Below, one piece after another: positions 17,520 to 26,792 of a DNA stretch of 64,000 nt (its first letter is position 1; the number at the start of each line of letters is the position of its first letter). This DNA comes from Pseudoxanthomonas sp. J35 (lineage in GTDB: Bacteria > Pseudomonadota > Gammaproteobacteria > Xanthomonadales > Xanthomonadaceae): the NCBI RefSeq assembly GCF_000513995.1, contig NZ_AZVB01000003.1, forward strand, positions 1 through 64,000, written 5' to 3'. The position numbers were made by a program, and so were the translations under genes. The notes beneath the pieces were generated by a model. The model ran no database searches. It worked only from the letters and a program-made list of their open reading frames with translations, and was not told the origin of the DNA.

Positions 17520-18488
17520 TTATCGCCCAGCGGCCGGCCCGTCCGGTGGCTGGGCCGGCGGCGGCGCCGGCAGGCCGGGCAGGGCGGCGCCCACGGCGGG
17601 TGCTCCGGCCGGTTCGGCCAGCAGCGAGGCGGCGTGTTCGAGGTAGTCGGTCAGGTACCAGCGGCCGTTGCGGCGGGTCAGGCTGACCGTGGTGTCGATC
17701 TCGGCGCCGGCCAGCGGGTAGTGCACCCGCACCGTGGCGTGCTCGCCGTCCTCCTCGACCAGGCCGGTGCGCAGGTCGGCCAGGCTCTGGTCCAGGTCCA
17801 GGCCGTAGTCGGCCAGCACTTCCTTGAGGGCGGCGGCGAACGGCCCCAGCCGGCGCAGGCTCTCCTCCATCCCGGCCGCGACCAGTGCCTCGTCGCCGGG
17901 CAGGCCGGTGGCGCGGGCGGCGGCGGCGAGCCGGTCGATGGCGGCATGGCCGCGGTCGCGGCTGCCCAGCGGGGCGGTGGTCGACCACGCCGACAGGGCG
18001 GCCACCACCTGCACGTAGTGGGCGCGCTCCTCGTCGCTGTAGTCGCCCGGGGTCTTGATGTACTGGGTGCCGAACAGGGCCAGGCTGCGCGCGGCGTCGC
18101 GCAGCGCCGCGTCCTGGCCGGCGAGCTGGCGGTCGAAGGCCAGGCGCAGCTCCTGCTCCGAGCCGGGCGCCGACAGGGCCGCCAGCATCGGCCCGAGCTG
18201 CTCGTCCAGCGGCAGCTCGGTCAGCGGCCAGCGGCTGCGGCCCTCGGTCCAGGCCCGGGCGAGGCCGGCGTGCTCCTCCGCCGGCAGGGCATCGCGGGCG
18301 AAGGCCTGCAGGTCGTTGCGGCGCACGTGCTCGGCCAGCAGCTTCACCGCACCGGCCGGTTCGCTGGCCGCGCCGGGCAGTTCCTCCGGCACCGGCTCGC
18401 GCCGGCATCCGCCCAGCAGCAGCGCCAGCAGCAACGGCGGAGCCCACAACAAGGCGGCGTGCCGGTGCAGGCGATGCGGTCGGGACAT
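17520..18488 (-). CDS. Uncharacterised lipoprotein, co-transcribed with plsB
   Basis: 322 aa. The ATG at 18488 has a ggagg RBS and yields a lipoprotein signal with lipobox LGGC (C28). The rest is helical and acidic, closing with a DUF4878/lumazine-binding-like block (HATVRVHYPLAGAEIDTTVSL, then RNGRWYLTDYLEH) and a Pro/Ala-rich tail. No enzyme motif seen. The frame is open upstream to 18692, but that stretch runs through a terminator and is not coding. Ends 7 bases before plsB. Likely an envelope protein; role unknown. Confidence 0.82.
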   Translation of the reverse strand: MSRPHRLHRHAALLWAPPLLLALLLGGCRREPVPEELPGAASEPAGAVKLLAEHVRRNDLQAFARDALPAEEHAGLARAWTEGRSRWPLTELPLDEQLGPMLAALSAPGSEQELRLAFDRQLAGQDAALRDAARSLALFGTQYIKTPGDYSDEERAHYVQVVAALSAWSTTAPLGSRDRGHAAIDRLAAAARATGLPGDEALVAAGMEESLRRLGPFAAALKEVLADYGLDLDQSLADLRTGLVEEDGEHATVRVHYPLAGAEIDTTVSLTRRNGRWYLTDYLEHAASLLAEPAGAPAVGAALPGLPAPPPAQPPDGPAAGR

Positions 18489-18554
18489 GGGTGGCCTCCG
18501 GTGGTCCGCGCCGAGTGTGGCGGCAGCCGCGGGGCCCGGGCAAGGCGGGGGGGC

Positions 18555-18583
18555 AATAAAAAAGGGAGGCCCGAAGCCTCCCT
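18555..18583 (-). terminator. Intrinsic terminator downstream of pyrF
   Basis: Read leftward: gggaggc, loop ttcgg, gcctccc, then a run of T (ttttttatt). It separates the pyrF transcript from the lipoprotein-plsB unit. Confidence 0.9.
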
Positions 18584-18709
18584 CAAGCCGGCCGGGGGCC
18601 GGTGGACATCGTGTTGTGGCACGGTTCCGGCACTGCCGGATGGCGGCCATCCTAGCGTCGCCGCGAACCTTCGGCAACACTTGAAATTTCACAATGTAAC
18701 TGGTTGATC

Positions 18710-19432
18710 CTAAACGCCGAGTGCCTGGGCGATCTCGCGCTGCATCGCCGCCGCCGCCGCCGCCGGGTCTGGCGCCTGGCGGATCGGGCGGCCGACCACG
18801 ATGGCGTCGGCGCCGTCGCGGAAGGCCTGGGCCACGCCGACGCTCCGCTTCTGGTCGTCGCCGGCCGGGCCGCCGGGGCGGATGCCGGGGCAGACGATCG
18901 AGAAGCCCGGGCCGGTGGCGGCGCGGATCGGCGCGGCTTCGAGGCCTGAGGCGATCACGCCGTCGATGCCGGCGGCCTGCGCCGCGAGCGCACGTTCAAC
19001 GACGATCTTTTCCGGTTCGCCGGAGATGCCCATCGAACGCAGGTCGTTGCCGTCCATCGAGGTCAGCACGGTGACCGCCAGCAGGCGCATGTCGCCGGTG
19101 TTGGCTTCGGCGGCGGCCTGCATCATCGCCGGGTGCCAGCCGTGGATCGTGCAGTAGCTGACCGGCCAGCGGCCGAGGCCGCGGATGACCCCGGCCACGG
19201 TGGCCGGGATGTCGAAGAACTTCAGGTCGACGAACACGCGCTTGCCGCGGTTGGCCAGCGTGTCCAGCACCTGGAAGTACTCGCCCGAGGCCAGCAGCTC
19301 CATGCCGATCTTGTAGAAGCGCACGGAGTCGCCGAAGCGGTCGATCCATTCCAGCGCCTCGGCGCGGCCGGGCACGTCCAGGGCGAAGATCAGGCGCTCC
19401 TCCGGCGCCAGCGGCAGCGGCGGGCGGCTCAT
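18710..19432 (-). CDS. pyrF: Orotidine 5'-phosphate decarboxylase PyrF
   Basis: 240 aa TIM-barrel enzyme for the last step of UMP synthesis. [14 protein letters not shown] holds the first substrate Asp, and [14 protein letters not shown] contains the catalytic Lys/Asp array (D-x-K-x-x-D). The C-terminal VCPGIRPGG and DAIVVGRPI bind phosphate. The ATG overlaps the acid phosphatase stop by 4 bases (ATGA), indicating translational coupling. Confidence 0.97.
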   Translation of the reverse strand: MSRPPLPLAPEERLIFALDVPGRAEALEWIDRFGDSVRFYKIGMELLASGEYFQVLDTLANRGKRVFVDLKFFDIPATVAGVIRGLGRWPVSYCTIHGWHPAMMQAAAEANTGDMRLLAVTVLTSMDGNDLRSMGISGEPEKIVVERALAAQAAGIDGVIASGLEAAPIRAATGPGFSIVCPGIRPGGPAGDDQKRSVGVAQAFRDGADAIVVGRPIRQAPDPAAAAAAMQREIAQALGV

Positions 19433-20319
19433 GGCGCCACGTCCAGGGCGGCGCGCTTGGCCGCGCGACGGGTTTCGCGGGGCAGCTTCCAGCTGTTGCC
19501 GAACGCCGCCGGCTCCCAGCTGCCGTAGGTCGGGTTGGGCAGCATCCACCAGCGCTCGCCGAACCAGTCGTCGTATTCCTCCAGCAGGCGCTGGCGGCCT
19601 TCGAAGGTGTTGGCGTCGATGTGGACGAAGTCGCCGAGCTGGTCGCCGAACTGCATCAGCACCCTGTACTTGCGCCCGGCCAGGCGGCGGCGGCAGTCCT
19701 TCTCGCTGCCGTGCTGCTCGCAGCCTTCCACCACCGTGCCCAGGCCCAGGAACACGCTGTCGTCGGCGACCGGCAGGCCGACCGCACGCAGGTTGTCCAG
19801 GGTGGCCTGCTTCAGGTGCACGGCGCGGTTGGAGATGTAGACCATGGTGACCCCCCGTTCGCTGGCGGCGCGGGCGAACTCCAGCACGCCCGGCACCGGC
19901 CTGGCCTTGCGTTCCTCGACCCAGGCGTCCCAGGTCGGGTCGCTGTACTCGAGGCCGTCGCGGACCAGGCGCGCCTGGTAGGGCGAGTTGTCCAGCACGG
20001 TCTCGTCGATGTCCAGGACGACGGCGGGCTTGAGGCCGTGGCCGGCATTGTCGCGCTCGGACGGGACCAGCGCGTCCCAGTGCGGTTCGGCCAGGGCGCG
20101 GTCCAGCAGCGCCGCGGCGGCACGGTACGTCTGCATGGCGGCGGCCTGGTACTCGGCCGTGCGCTGCACCCACAGCACAGCGTTGAGGTTGTCGTCGGCC
20201 GGGACGGCCGCTTCTGCGGTCGCGGCCACCGGGGTGGCGGCCGGCGCGACCGGGCGCACGGGCTGGCAGGCGGCCAGCAGGGCCACGGCCAGCGCGGCGC
20301 AGGACAGGGGAAGACGCAT
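19429..20319 (-). CDS. 5'-nucleotidase, lipoprotein e(P4) family acid phosphatase
   Basis: 296 aa. Start at 20319 gives a lipoprotein signal with LAAC (C18). The HAD nucleophile motif is [20 protein letters not shown] supplies the motif II region and [15 protein letters not shown] with the HIDANTF segment the motif III/IV acidic residues. The e(P4) family dephosphorylates nucleotides such as NMN at the outer membrane so nucleosides can be taken up. The coupled pyrF downstream suggests a nucleotide theme. Confidence 0.93.
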   Translation of the reverse strand: MRLPLSCAALAVALLAACQPVRPVAPAATPVAATAEAAVPADDNLNAVLWVQRTAEYQAAAMQTYRAAAALLDRALAEPHWDALVPSERDNAGHGLKPAVVLDIDETVLDNSPYQARLVRDGLEYSDPTWDAWVEERKARPVPGVLEFARAASERGVTMVYISNRAVHLKQATLDNLRAVGLPVADDSVFLGLGTVVEGCEQHGSEKDCRRRLAGRKYRVLMQFGDQLGDFVHIDANTFEGRQRLLEEYDDWFGERWWMLPNPTYGSWEPAAFGNSWKLPRETRRAAKRAALDVAP

Positions 20320-20393
20320 GGAGCGCGGTCTCGCGGGAGTTACGAAGGCCCGCAAGTTTACCGGGTCGGGCGGCCGGGGCCGCGCCGGCGCGC

Positions 20394-20930
20394 TCACGGC
20401 GCGGCCGGGATCCGCAGCAGCAGGTCGGTCGGGCCCACGTCCACGCCGGCCTGGCTGAACAGCGTGGTGGCCTGGCCGCGGTGGTGGGTCTGGTGGTTGA
20501 AGAAGTGCAGCAGCAGGTGGGCCAGGCGCTTGCGGTGGGGATCGCCGCGCATGGTGCTGTAGGCGATGGTGCGGTCGAGGTCGGCCGCGTCGAGCTGGCC
20601 GATCCAGTCGACGATCCGCGCGTCCAGCGCCTGGCGCCGGGTCCACCACCCCTCCAGGTCCGCGCACGGTTGCGCATCGAGGCTGGCCGGCATCGGCGCG
20701 TCGTGCATCGGCCGCAGCGCGCTCCAGCGGCCGGTTTCGTCGGCGGCGGCGAAGCGCTTGAGCCAGATGGTGTCCGCCACGACCAGGTGGTTGAGGGTGC
20801 CGAGGATCGAGCCGAAGAACGCGCCACGCGGCGCGGCCAGCTCTTCCGCCGGCATGCCCGAGGCGGCGCGGTGGAGGTTGCCGTTCATCCACTGGTTGTA
20901 GCAGGCGTGCAGGACGAAGTGGTCGAGCAT
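20394..20930 (-). CDS. DinB family protein
   Basis: 178 aa four-helix-bundle protein of the DinB/YfiT superfamily (unrelated to polymerase IV). Metal-ligand histidines are visible in [15 protein letters not shown] and [12 protein letters not shown]. Some family members are thiol-dependent transferases or hydrolases; here the function is unknown. The ATG is separated by 2 bases from the GNAT gene's stop codon, so it belongs to the leftward group starting at rep. Confidence 0.92.
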   Translation of the reverse strand: MLDHFVLHACYNQWMNGNLHRAASGMPAEELAAPRGAFFGSILGTLNHLVVADTIWLKRFAAADETGRWSALRPMHDAPMPASLDAQPCADLEGWWTRRQALDARIVDWIGQLDAADLDRTIAYSTMRGDPHRKRLAHLLLHFFNHQTHHRGQATTLFSQAGVDVGPTDLLLRIPAAP

Positions 20931-20932
20931 GG

Positions 20933-21448
20933 TCAGCCTCCGGGCGTTTCGAACAGCAGCAGCGGGTCATCCGAATGCGGCGCGACGACGGTGCCGGCCT
21001 CGCGCATCCCCAGCCGGTGCAGCAGGCCGGTGGAACGCGCGTTGCCAGGCGAGACGATCGCCAGCACCCGGCCGATGCCGCGCACGCGCGCATCCTCCAG
21101 CATCGCTTCGGCCGCCTCGCGGGCATAGCCGCGGCCGTACCAGGCCGGCAGGTAGGCGAAACCGATGTCGGGCGCCGGCAGCCAGTCGCGTTGCAGCAGG
21201 CCGCAGATGCCGATCGCAGCGCCGGTCCCGCGCAGTTCCACCGCATGCAGCCCGGAGCCGTCGCGCGCGTAGCTGGCCAGCGGCCCGCTGCGCAACCAGC
21301 CGTTGGCCTGGTGCTCGTCGCGCACGCCGCGGTCGCCGATGCAACGCAGGAAGTCGGGCTGGTTGAGCAGATCGACGATGAAGCCGGCATCGGCCGGGGT
21401 GAGCCGGCGGATCCGCAGGCGCGGGGCGAGCAGTTCCGCGCCCTCCAT
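20933..21448 (-). CDS. GNAT family N-acetyltransferase (RimJ/RimL-like)
   Basis: 171 aa. Starts MEGAELLAPRLRIRRLTPAD, the common N-terminus of the Acetyltransf_3 group; GFAYLPAWYGRGYAREAAEA carries the acetyl-CoA pyrophosphate loop (GRGYA). Probably acetylates a protein N-terminus or small amine; the substrate is not predictable. It begins 2 bases after the rep stop codon. Confidence 0.9.
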   Translation of the reverse strand: MEGAELLAPRLRIRRLTPADAGFIVDLLNQPDFLRCIGDRGVRDEHQANGWLRSGPLASYARDGSGLHAVELRGTGAAIGICGLLQRDWLPAPDIGFAYLPAWYGRGYAREAAEAMLEDARVRGIGRVLAIVSPGNARSTGLLHRLGMREAGTVVAPHSDDPLLLFETPGG

Positions 21449-21450
21449 CC

Positions 21451-23457
21451 TCAATCCCCCAGCAGCGCCTGGATCGCGGCGAAGCCGGCGTTGGCGCGCT
21501 CCTTCTTCGCCACCGCGTCGGCCACCGGGTCGGCGCCGTCGCGCTGCAGCTCGCTGGCCGGCAGCTCGTCGAGGAAGCGGCTGGGCTTGAGCCGGACCTT
21601 CTCGCGGAAGCGCCGGGTCTCGCGGCTGTAGCTGAGCCACAGGCGCTGCTTGGCGCGGGTGATGCCGACGTACATCAGCCGGCGCTCCTCCTCCAGCGAG
21701 CCTTCCTCCAGCGCCGCGTCGTGCGGCAGGGTGCCGTCCTCGCAGCCGATGATGAAGACGTAGCCGAACTCCAGGCCCTTGGCCGCGTGCAGGCTCATCA
21801 GCCGCACCTGGTTGCCGCCGTCGTCCTTGTCGTTGCGCGAGAGCAGCGCCAGCTGCGCGGCGAGGTCGCCGGCGCTGGCGCCGCGCGGGCCGCCTTCGAA
21901 CCATTCGGCCAGCTCGTCCAGGTTGGCCTTGCGGCGCTGGAACGAGGCCTCGTCCTTGCACTGCGCGCGCAGTTCGGTGAGCAGGCCGGACTTCTCGGCC
22001 AGGCGCCGTACCAGGTCGGCCGCGCTCAGCTTCGTCGCGTGTTCGCGCAGGTCGGCGATGGCGTCGTTGAATGCGCCCAGGCCGTTGGCCGCGCGCGGCG
22101 GCAGCTGCGCCAGCGCGCCCATCGACTGGGCTGCGCGCGACAGCGGCATGTGCTTGCTGGAGGCCAGTTCGGCCAGCCGCGCCAGCGAGGTGGCGCCGAC
22201 TTCGCGCCTGGGCGACTGCACCGCGCGCAGGAAGGCCGCGTCGTCGTCCGGGTTGGCGATCACCCGCAGCCAGGACAGCGCATCCTTCACTTCCTGCCGT
22301 TCCAGGAAGGCGGTGCCGCCGGTGAGGTGGTAGGGAACGCGCAGCAGCTGCAGCGTCTTCTCCAGCGGCCGCGACTGGTGGTTGCTGCGGAACAGGATGC
22401 AGAAGTCGCTCCACGGCACCTGCTTGGCTTCATGGAGGAAGGAGATCTCGGCGGCGACCCTCTCCGCCTCGTGCTCGCTGTCGCGGCATTCCCACACGCG
22501 GATGCGCTCGCCGTCGGCCTGGTCGGACCACAGGGTCTTGAGGTGCTTGTGCGGGTTGCGTGCGATCAGCGCGTTGGCCGCGCGCAGCACGCGGTTGGAG
22601 CAGCGGTAGTTCTGCTCCAGCTTGATGACCTGCAGGTTCGGGTAGTCCCGTGCCATCTGGTCGAGGTTCTCCGGGTTGGCGCCGCGCCAGGCGTAGATGC
22701 TCTGGTCGTCGTCGCCCACGCAGGTGAAGTTGCCCTTCGGCCCGGCGATGGCCTTGAGCAGGCGGTACTGGGCGTCGTTGGTGTCCTGGCATTCGTCGAC
22801 CAGCAGGTAGCCGATGCGCTCGCGCCAGGCGACCACGACCTCCGGGTTCTCCTCGAGGATCTGCACCGGCAGGCGGATCAGGTCGTCGAAGTCGACCGCG
22901 TTGAACGCGGCCAGCCGCGCCTGGTAGCGCGCATAGAGCTTCGCCGCCTCCATCTCGCGGGTGGAGCGGGCCAGGGCCAGCGCCTGTTCCGGGGACAGGC
23001 CGGAGTTCTTGGCGCGCGAGATCAGGTTCTTAGCGTCCTCGATCGCGTCGGGCTTGGCGCCGGGCATCAGGTCCTTGACCTGGGCGGCGCTGTCGTCGGG
23101 GTCGAAGATCGAGAAGCCGCGCTTGAGGCCGGCGGCGGCGTGCTCGATCTGCAGGAACTTCAGGCCCAGGGCGTGGAAGGTGCAGATGGTCAGCTCGCCG
23201 GCGGCCTCGCCCCTGATGCGCTTGGCCACGCGCTCGCGCATTTCCTTCGCCGACTTGTTGGTGAAGGTGATCGCGGCGATGCGCCGCGCCGGATAGCGGC
23301 CGGTGCCGACCAGGTGGGCGATCTTCTCGACGATGACGCGGGTCTTGCCGCTGCCGGCGCCGGCCAGCACCAGCAGCGGGCCTTCGTCGTGCAGGACCGC
23401 GGCGCGTTGGGGAGGATTGAGCAAGGTCGCGTTGGGGATGGAGCAGGGGCCGCGCAT
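21451..23457 (-). CDS. rep: ATP-dependent DNA helicase Rep
   Basis: 668 aa superfamily 1A helicase, close to E. coli Rep in length (673). The N-terminus LNPPQRAAVLHDEGPLLV is Rep-like; Walker A AGAGSGKT, the LLVDECQDTNDAQ motif II, the FTCVGDDDQSIYAWRGA motif III and the LMSLHAAKGLEF motif V are all present. It unwinds 3'-5' and clears replication forks. The ATG at 23457 is chosen; an in-frame start at 23499 would add 14 basic residues. First gene of a compact leftward series of five. Confidence 0.95.
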   Translation of the reverse strand: MRGPCSIPNATLLNPPQRAAVLHDEGPLLVLAGAGSGKTRVIVEKIAHLVGTGRYPARRIAAITFTNKSAKEMRERVAKRIRGEAAGELTICTFHALGLKFLQIEHAAAGLKRGFSIFDPDDSAAQVKDLMPGAKPDAIEDAKNLISRAKNSGLSPEQALALARSTREMEAAKLYARYQARLAAFNAVDFDDLIRLPVQILEENPEVVVAWRERIGYLLVDECQDTNDAQYRLLKAIAGPKGNFTCVGDDDQSIYAWRGANPENLDQMARDYPNLQVIKLEQNYRCSNRVLRAANALIARNPHKHLKTLWSDQADGERIRVWECRDSEHEAERVAAEISFLHEAKQVPWSDFCILFRSNHQSRPLEKTLQLLRVPYHLTGGTAFLERQEVKDALSWLRVIANPDDDAAFLRAVQSPRREVGATSLARLAELASSKHMPLSRAAQSMGALAQLPPRAANGLGAFNDAIADLREHATKLSAADLVRRLAEKSGLLTELRAQCKDEASFQRRKANLDELAEWFEGGPRGASAGDLAAQLALLSRNDKDDGGNQVRLMSLHAAKGLEFGYVFIIGCEDGTLPHDAALEEGSLEEERRLMYVGITRAKQRLWLSYSRETRRFREKVRLKPSRFLDELPASELQRDGADPVADAVAKKERANAGFAAIQALLGD

Positions 23458-23571
23458 TCTACCGCCCCGGCCGGACCGGGCCGGGCACCGGCAGGCCATG
23501 ACCCCTGGCCTGCGACGTTCCGGCCCGGCCCGACGTATGGTTCAGGCACCTTCGCGCGCGGAGAACCCGAC

Positions 23572-24384
23572 ATGGACAGCCCGGCCCCGGACGCCTCAGG
23601 GACATCGCCCCTCCGACCCCGGCTTCGCCTGGCCCTCGCCGCAGCCCTGCTCGCGGCCGGCGCGGCCGCCACGGCGGCGCCTTCCGGCGCGGTGCGCCTG
23701 CTGCAATGGGAAGGCCCGGTCGACCGGCCGGTGTTCGGGTCGTACGTCGGCGAGCCGGACATCGCCCCGGAACTGCTGACCGAGGGTTTCCTTGCCGCCC
23801 ACCCGGACATCCGCTGGCGCCGCGAAGGGCTGCACGCCTTCCACCACAAACGCTACGACGAAGCGCTGGACTACTTCCGCCGCGCCGCCAGCTACGCCGA
23901 CAAGGCCTCGATGGCGATGCTGGCGGAAATGCACTGGGAGGGCCTGGGCGTGGCGCGCGACCGGCCCATCGCCTATGCCTGGATGGACCTGGCTGCCGAG
24001 CGCATGTACCCGAACTTCACCATCCTGCGCGAACGCTACTGGCGCGAGCTGTCGAAGGAGGAGCAGGAGGCGGCGATCGAGCGCGGCCAGGCGCTGCTGG
24101 CCGGGTTCGGCGACGCGGCGGCCAAGCCGCGCCTGGCGCGGATCCTGCGCACGGAAGGGCGCAAGGTCACCGGCAGCCGCACCGGTTCGGTCGGCTTCGT
24201 CCGGATCGTGCCGATGACCGGGCCGATGGCCGGCAAGGGCCAGGTGATGCGCGCCGACGACTACTACCGCCGCGACTACTGGGAGCCGCAGCGCTACTGG
24301 GCCTGGCAGGACGAGGTGTGGAAGGCGCCGCGCAGGGAGAACGTCGACGTGGGCGACGTCGAGCAGGTGCCGGCGAAGCCGTGA
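23572..24384 (+). CDS. Secreted Sel1-like repeat protein, tandem paralogue 1
   Basis: 270 aa. A signal peptide (about residues 18-41, ending ATAA) precedes the mature protein. A TPR/Sel1-like pair follows: YDEALDYFRRAASYADKAS, then MHWEGLGVARDR and AYAWMDLAAERMY, with RERYW after it. The C-terminus has the shared YYRRDYWEPQRYWAWQDEVW block. Sel1 repeats bind partner proteins; no enzyme motif is present. RBS ggag 8 bases upstream. First of three adjacent paralogues; its stop overlaps the next GTG by 3 bases (GTGA). Confidence 0.88.
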   Translation: MDSPAPDASGTSPLRPRLRLALAAALLAAGAAATAAPSGAVRLLQWEGPVDRPVFGSYVGEPDIAPELLTEGFLAAHPDIRWRREGLHAFHHKRYDEALDYFRRAASYADKASMAMLAEMHWEGLGVARDRPIAYAWMDLAAERMYPNFTILRERYWRELSKEEQEAAIERGQALLAGFGDAAAKPRLARILRTEGRKVTGSRTGSVGFVRIVPMTGPMAGKGQVMRADDYYRRDYWEPQRYWAWQDEVWKAPRRENVDVGDVEQVPAKP

Positions 24385-25193
24385 GCCGGGACGCGCCCGC
24401 GCCCGGGACGGAACGCGCGCCGCGCCGGCGCCGCGCGCAGGCCTGGCCGGCGCTCCTGCTGCTGCCGCTGCCGCTGCTGGCGGGCGAGCTGCCGTCCCGC
24501 TGGCACTCCTCGGCCTTCACCGCGGCCCCGGGCGCGGTGATCACACCCGAAGCCGCGCAGGCCCAGGGCGACCTGCAGGGCGACGAACCGCTGGCCCGCT
24601 ACCTGATCCTGCGCTTCATGCAGGGCCATCCGGACCTGTTCTGGCGCCTGCGCGGGCGTGGCTACCTGGAACAGGGCGACTACGCCCGCGCCCGCGAATG
24701 CTTCGAGCGCGCCGCCAGATTCGCCGACAAGCCCTCGCAGGCGATGCTCGGCGAGATGTACTGGAACGGCCAGGGCGTGGCCGTGGACCGCGCGCTGGGC
24801 TATGCGTGGATGGACCTGGCCGCCGAGCGCATGTACGAGGACTTCCTGCTGCTGCGCGAGCGCTACTGGTCGCAGCTCGACGCGACCGCGCGCGAGGACG
24901 CCCTGGCCCGCGGCCAGCCGCTGCTGCGCCGCTATGGCGACGTCAAGGCCAGGCCGCGCCTGGCCAAGGCAATGAAACGGATGCGCCCGCGCGGGATCGA
25001 TGCCGCCGGCTTCTTCGGCAACCTGCCGATCCTGCCCACGGTCGATGGCCGACCGGGCACGATCACCCTGCGCGGCACCGAATGCTTCGACGACACCTAT
25101 TGGGAACCGGAGGCGTACTTCGCCTGGCAGGACGCGGTGTGGGAACGCCGCCACGCGGACGCCACGCCCCCGGCCACGCCGCCGGAAAAGTGA
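24381..25193 (+). CDS. Secreted Sel1-like repeat protein, tandem paralogue 2
   Basis: 270 aa, exactly as long as paralogue 1. The GTG at 24381 overlaps the previous stop (GTGA), implying translational coupling. An N-terminal Arg-rich stretch and a hydrophobic segment (WPALLLLPLPLLAG) act as signal peptide. The core ARECFERAARFADKPSQAML and YAWMDLAAERMYEDF, then RERYW, match its neighbours. The C-terminus keeps the YWEPEAYFAWQDAVW block. Function unknown. Confidence 0.85.
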   Translation: MSRDAPAPGTERAPRRRRAQAWPALLLLPLPLLAGELPSRWHSSAFTAAPGAVITPEAAQAQGDLQGDEPLARYLILRFMQGHPDLFWRLRGRGYLEQGDYARARECFERAARFADKPSQAMLGEMYWNGQGVAVDRALGYAWMDLAAERMYEDFLLLRERYWSQLDATAREDALARGQPLLRRYGDVKARPRLAKAMKRMRPRGIDAAGFFGNLPILPTVDGRPGTITLRGTECFDDTYWEPEAYFAWQDAVWERRHADATPPATPPEK

Positions 25194-25346
25194 GCGTGGG
25201 AGGCCGGCGTGCACGGCGCCCGGGCCTGTTGCAGACTGCCCGTGGCCGCGGCGAACCGGGGGCTGGCGGGCGCCGGCGGCAGACCCGCGCGCCGCAGGGG
25301 ACGGCAAGCGGCGCGGCAAGGAGCGGTTCGACAAGGAGGAACGGGA

Positions 25347-26087
25347 ATGGACGTACGTCGTATGTCCCGCACGCGCATGTCGCGCGGGATCGTGTCGTTG
25401 TTGCTTGTGTTGCTGCCGGCTGCATCGCTGCAGGCCGAACCCTCGAGGGCGGAGCGCCGCTTCGCCGAACTGTCCGGGACCTCCGGGTTCCAGGCCTACC
25501 ACCCCGACCTGCGCTTCCGCCAGCTGGGCATCGAGGCCTATGCCCGCGGCGACCACGGGGAGGCGCTGCGCCGTTTCCTGCGCGCGGCGCGCTTCGCCGA
25601 CAAGCCCTCCCAGGCGATGGTGGCCGAGGCGTACTGGCACGGCCGCGGCGTCGAGGCGGACCGTGCCCTGGGCTACGTCTGGATGGACCTGGCTGCCGAG
25701 CGCGGCTACCCGGATTTCATCCAGTTCCGCGAGCGCTACTGGGCGGCGCTGACCGGCGCCGAGCGCGAGCGCGCGCTGGCGATCGGCCCGGCCGTGTTCG
25801 ACGAGTACGCCGACGCGGTGGCGCAGCCGCGCATGGCCGCCTGGCTGTTGCGCGGCCGCTCGAAGGCCGCCGGCAGCCGCACCGGCTTCGTCGGCTCGCT
25901 CGTGGTCCAGGTGATGGACGGCGACGCCCCGGGCGGGGTACGCACCTACAACGGCCGCGACTACTACGCCGAGGAGTACTGGAAGCCGCGCGAGTACTGG
26001 CGCCTGCAGGACGAGATCTGGCGCGCGCCGGTGCGCGAGCGGGTGGACGTGGGCGATCCGGAGACGGTGCCGCCGCCGGAGCAATAG
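25347..26087 (+). CDS. Secreted Sel1-like repeat protein, tandem paralogue 3
   Basis: 246 aa. The ATG at 25347 is preceded by a strong aaggagga RBS, which rules out the longer upstream frame (to 25209). A signal peptide ends around LQA (about residue 30). The core shows FLRAARFADKPSQAMV, YVWMDLAAERGYPDF and RERYW; the C-terminus shows YYAEEYWKPREYW and the same VDVGDPETVP ending as paralogue 1 (VDVGDVEQVP). A 153-base gap separates it from paralogue 2. Function unknown. Confidence 0.88.
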   Translation: MDVRRMSRTRMSRGIVSLLLVLLPAASLQAEPSRAERRFAELSGTSGFQAYHPDLRFRQLGIEAYARGDHGEALRRFLRAARFADKPSQAMVAEAYWHGRGVEADRALGYVWMDLAAERGYPDFIQFRERYWAALTGAERERALAIGPAVFDEYADAVAQPRMAAWLLRGRSKAAGSRTGFVGSLVVQVMDGDAPGGVRTYNGRDYYAEEYWKPREYWRLQDEIWRAPVRERVDVGDPETVPPPEQ

Positions 26088-26158
26088 GGCGCCGGCGCGG
26101 CATGGGCTTCCGCCACCGCGGTGTGGGTGGCGGAAGCGTCTGGCCGTAGAATCCGCCG

Positions 26159-26779
26159 ATGGCCAAGCTCTACTTCTACTACTCGGCGATGAACGCCGGG
26201 AAGACCACCACCCTGCTGCAGTCCGCGTACAACTACCAGGAACGCGGCATGCGCACCCTGATCCTCACCCCGCGTTTCGACGACCGCGGCGGTCGCGGCG
26301 GGGTGGTCGCTTCGCGCATCGGCCTGCGCGCCGAAGGCACGCCGTTCGATCGCGACACCGACCTGGAACGGCTGGTCGAATCCGACGTGCTCGCACACGG
26401 CAAGCTCGGCTGCGTGCTGGTCGACGAGGCGCAGTTCCTCAGCCGCAGCCAGGTGTGGCAGCTGAGCGAGGTGGTCGACCGCCTGCGCATCCCGGTGTTG
26501 TGCTACGGCCTGCGCACCGACTTCCGCGGCGAGCTGTTCGAGGGCAGCCGGTACCTGCTGGCCTGGGCCGACGAGCTGGAGGAGATCAAGACGATCTGCC
26601 ACAGCGGCAAGAAGGCGACGATGAACGTGCGCGTGGACGCGCAGGGCCGCGCCGTGCAGGACGGCCCGCAGGTGGAGATCGGCGGCAACGAACGCTACGT
26701 CTCGGTGAGCCGCCAGGAATTCAAGAAGGTCATGCGCGGCGAAGGCACGATCGAGCCGATGCAGGCGCCGCTGCTGTAG
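26159..26779 (+). CDS. tdk: Thymidine kinase Tdk
   Basis: 206 aa type II thymidine kinase for pyrimidine salvage. The P-loop is [13 protein letters not shown], the Walker [10 protein letters not shown], and [14 protein letters not shown] the lid/substrate part. In E. coli Tdk the zinc site lies in ICFCG and SVCRKHY; here they read ICHSG and SVSRQEF, so three of the four likely ligands are replaced. TAGAAT at 26147-26152 lies only 6 bases before the ATG, with no RBS, suggesting a leaderless mRNA. Confidence 0.95.
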   Translation: MAKLYFYYSAMNAGKTTTLLQSAYNYQERGMRTLILTPRFDDRGGRGGVVASRIGLRAEGTPFDRDTDLERLVESDVLAHGKLGCVLVDEAQFLSRSQVWQLSEVVDRLRIPVLCYGLRTDFRGELFEGSRYLLAWADELEEIKTICHSGKKATMNVRVDAQGRAVQDGPQVEIGGNERYVSVSRQEFKKVMRGEGTIEPMQAPLL

Positions 26780-26792
26780 GCGCGGCGGCGGC

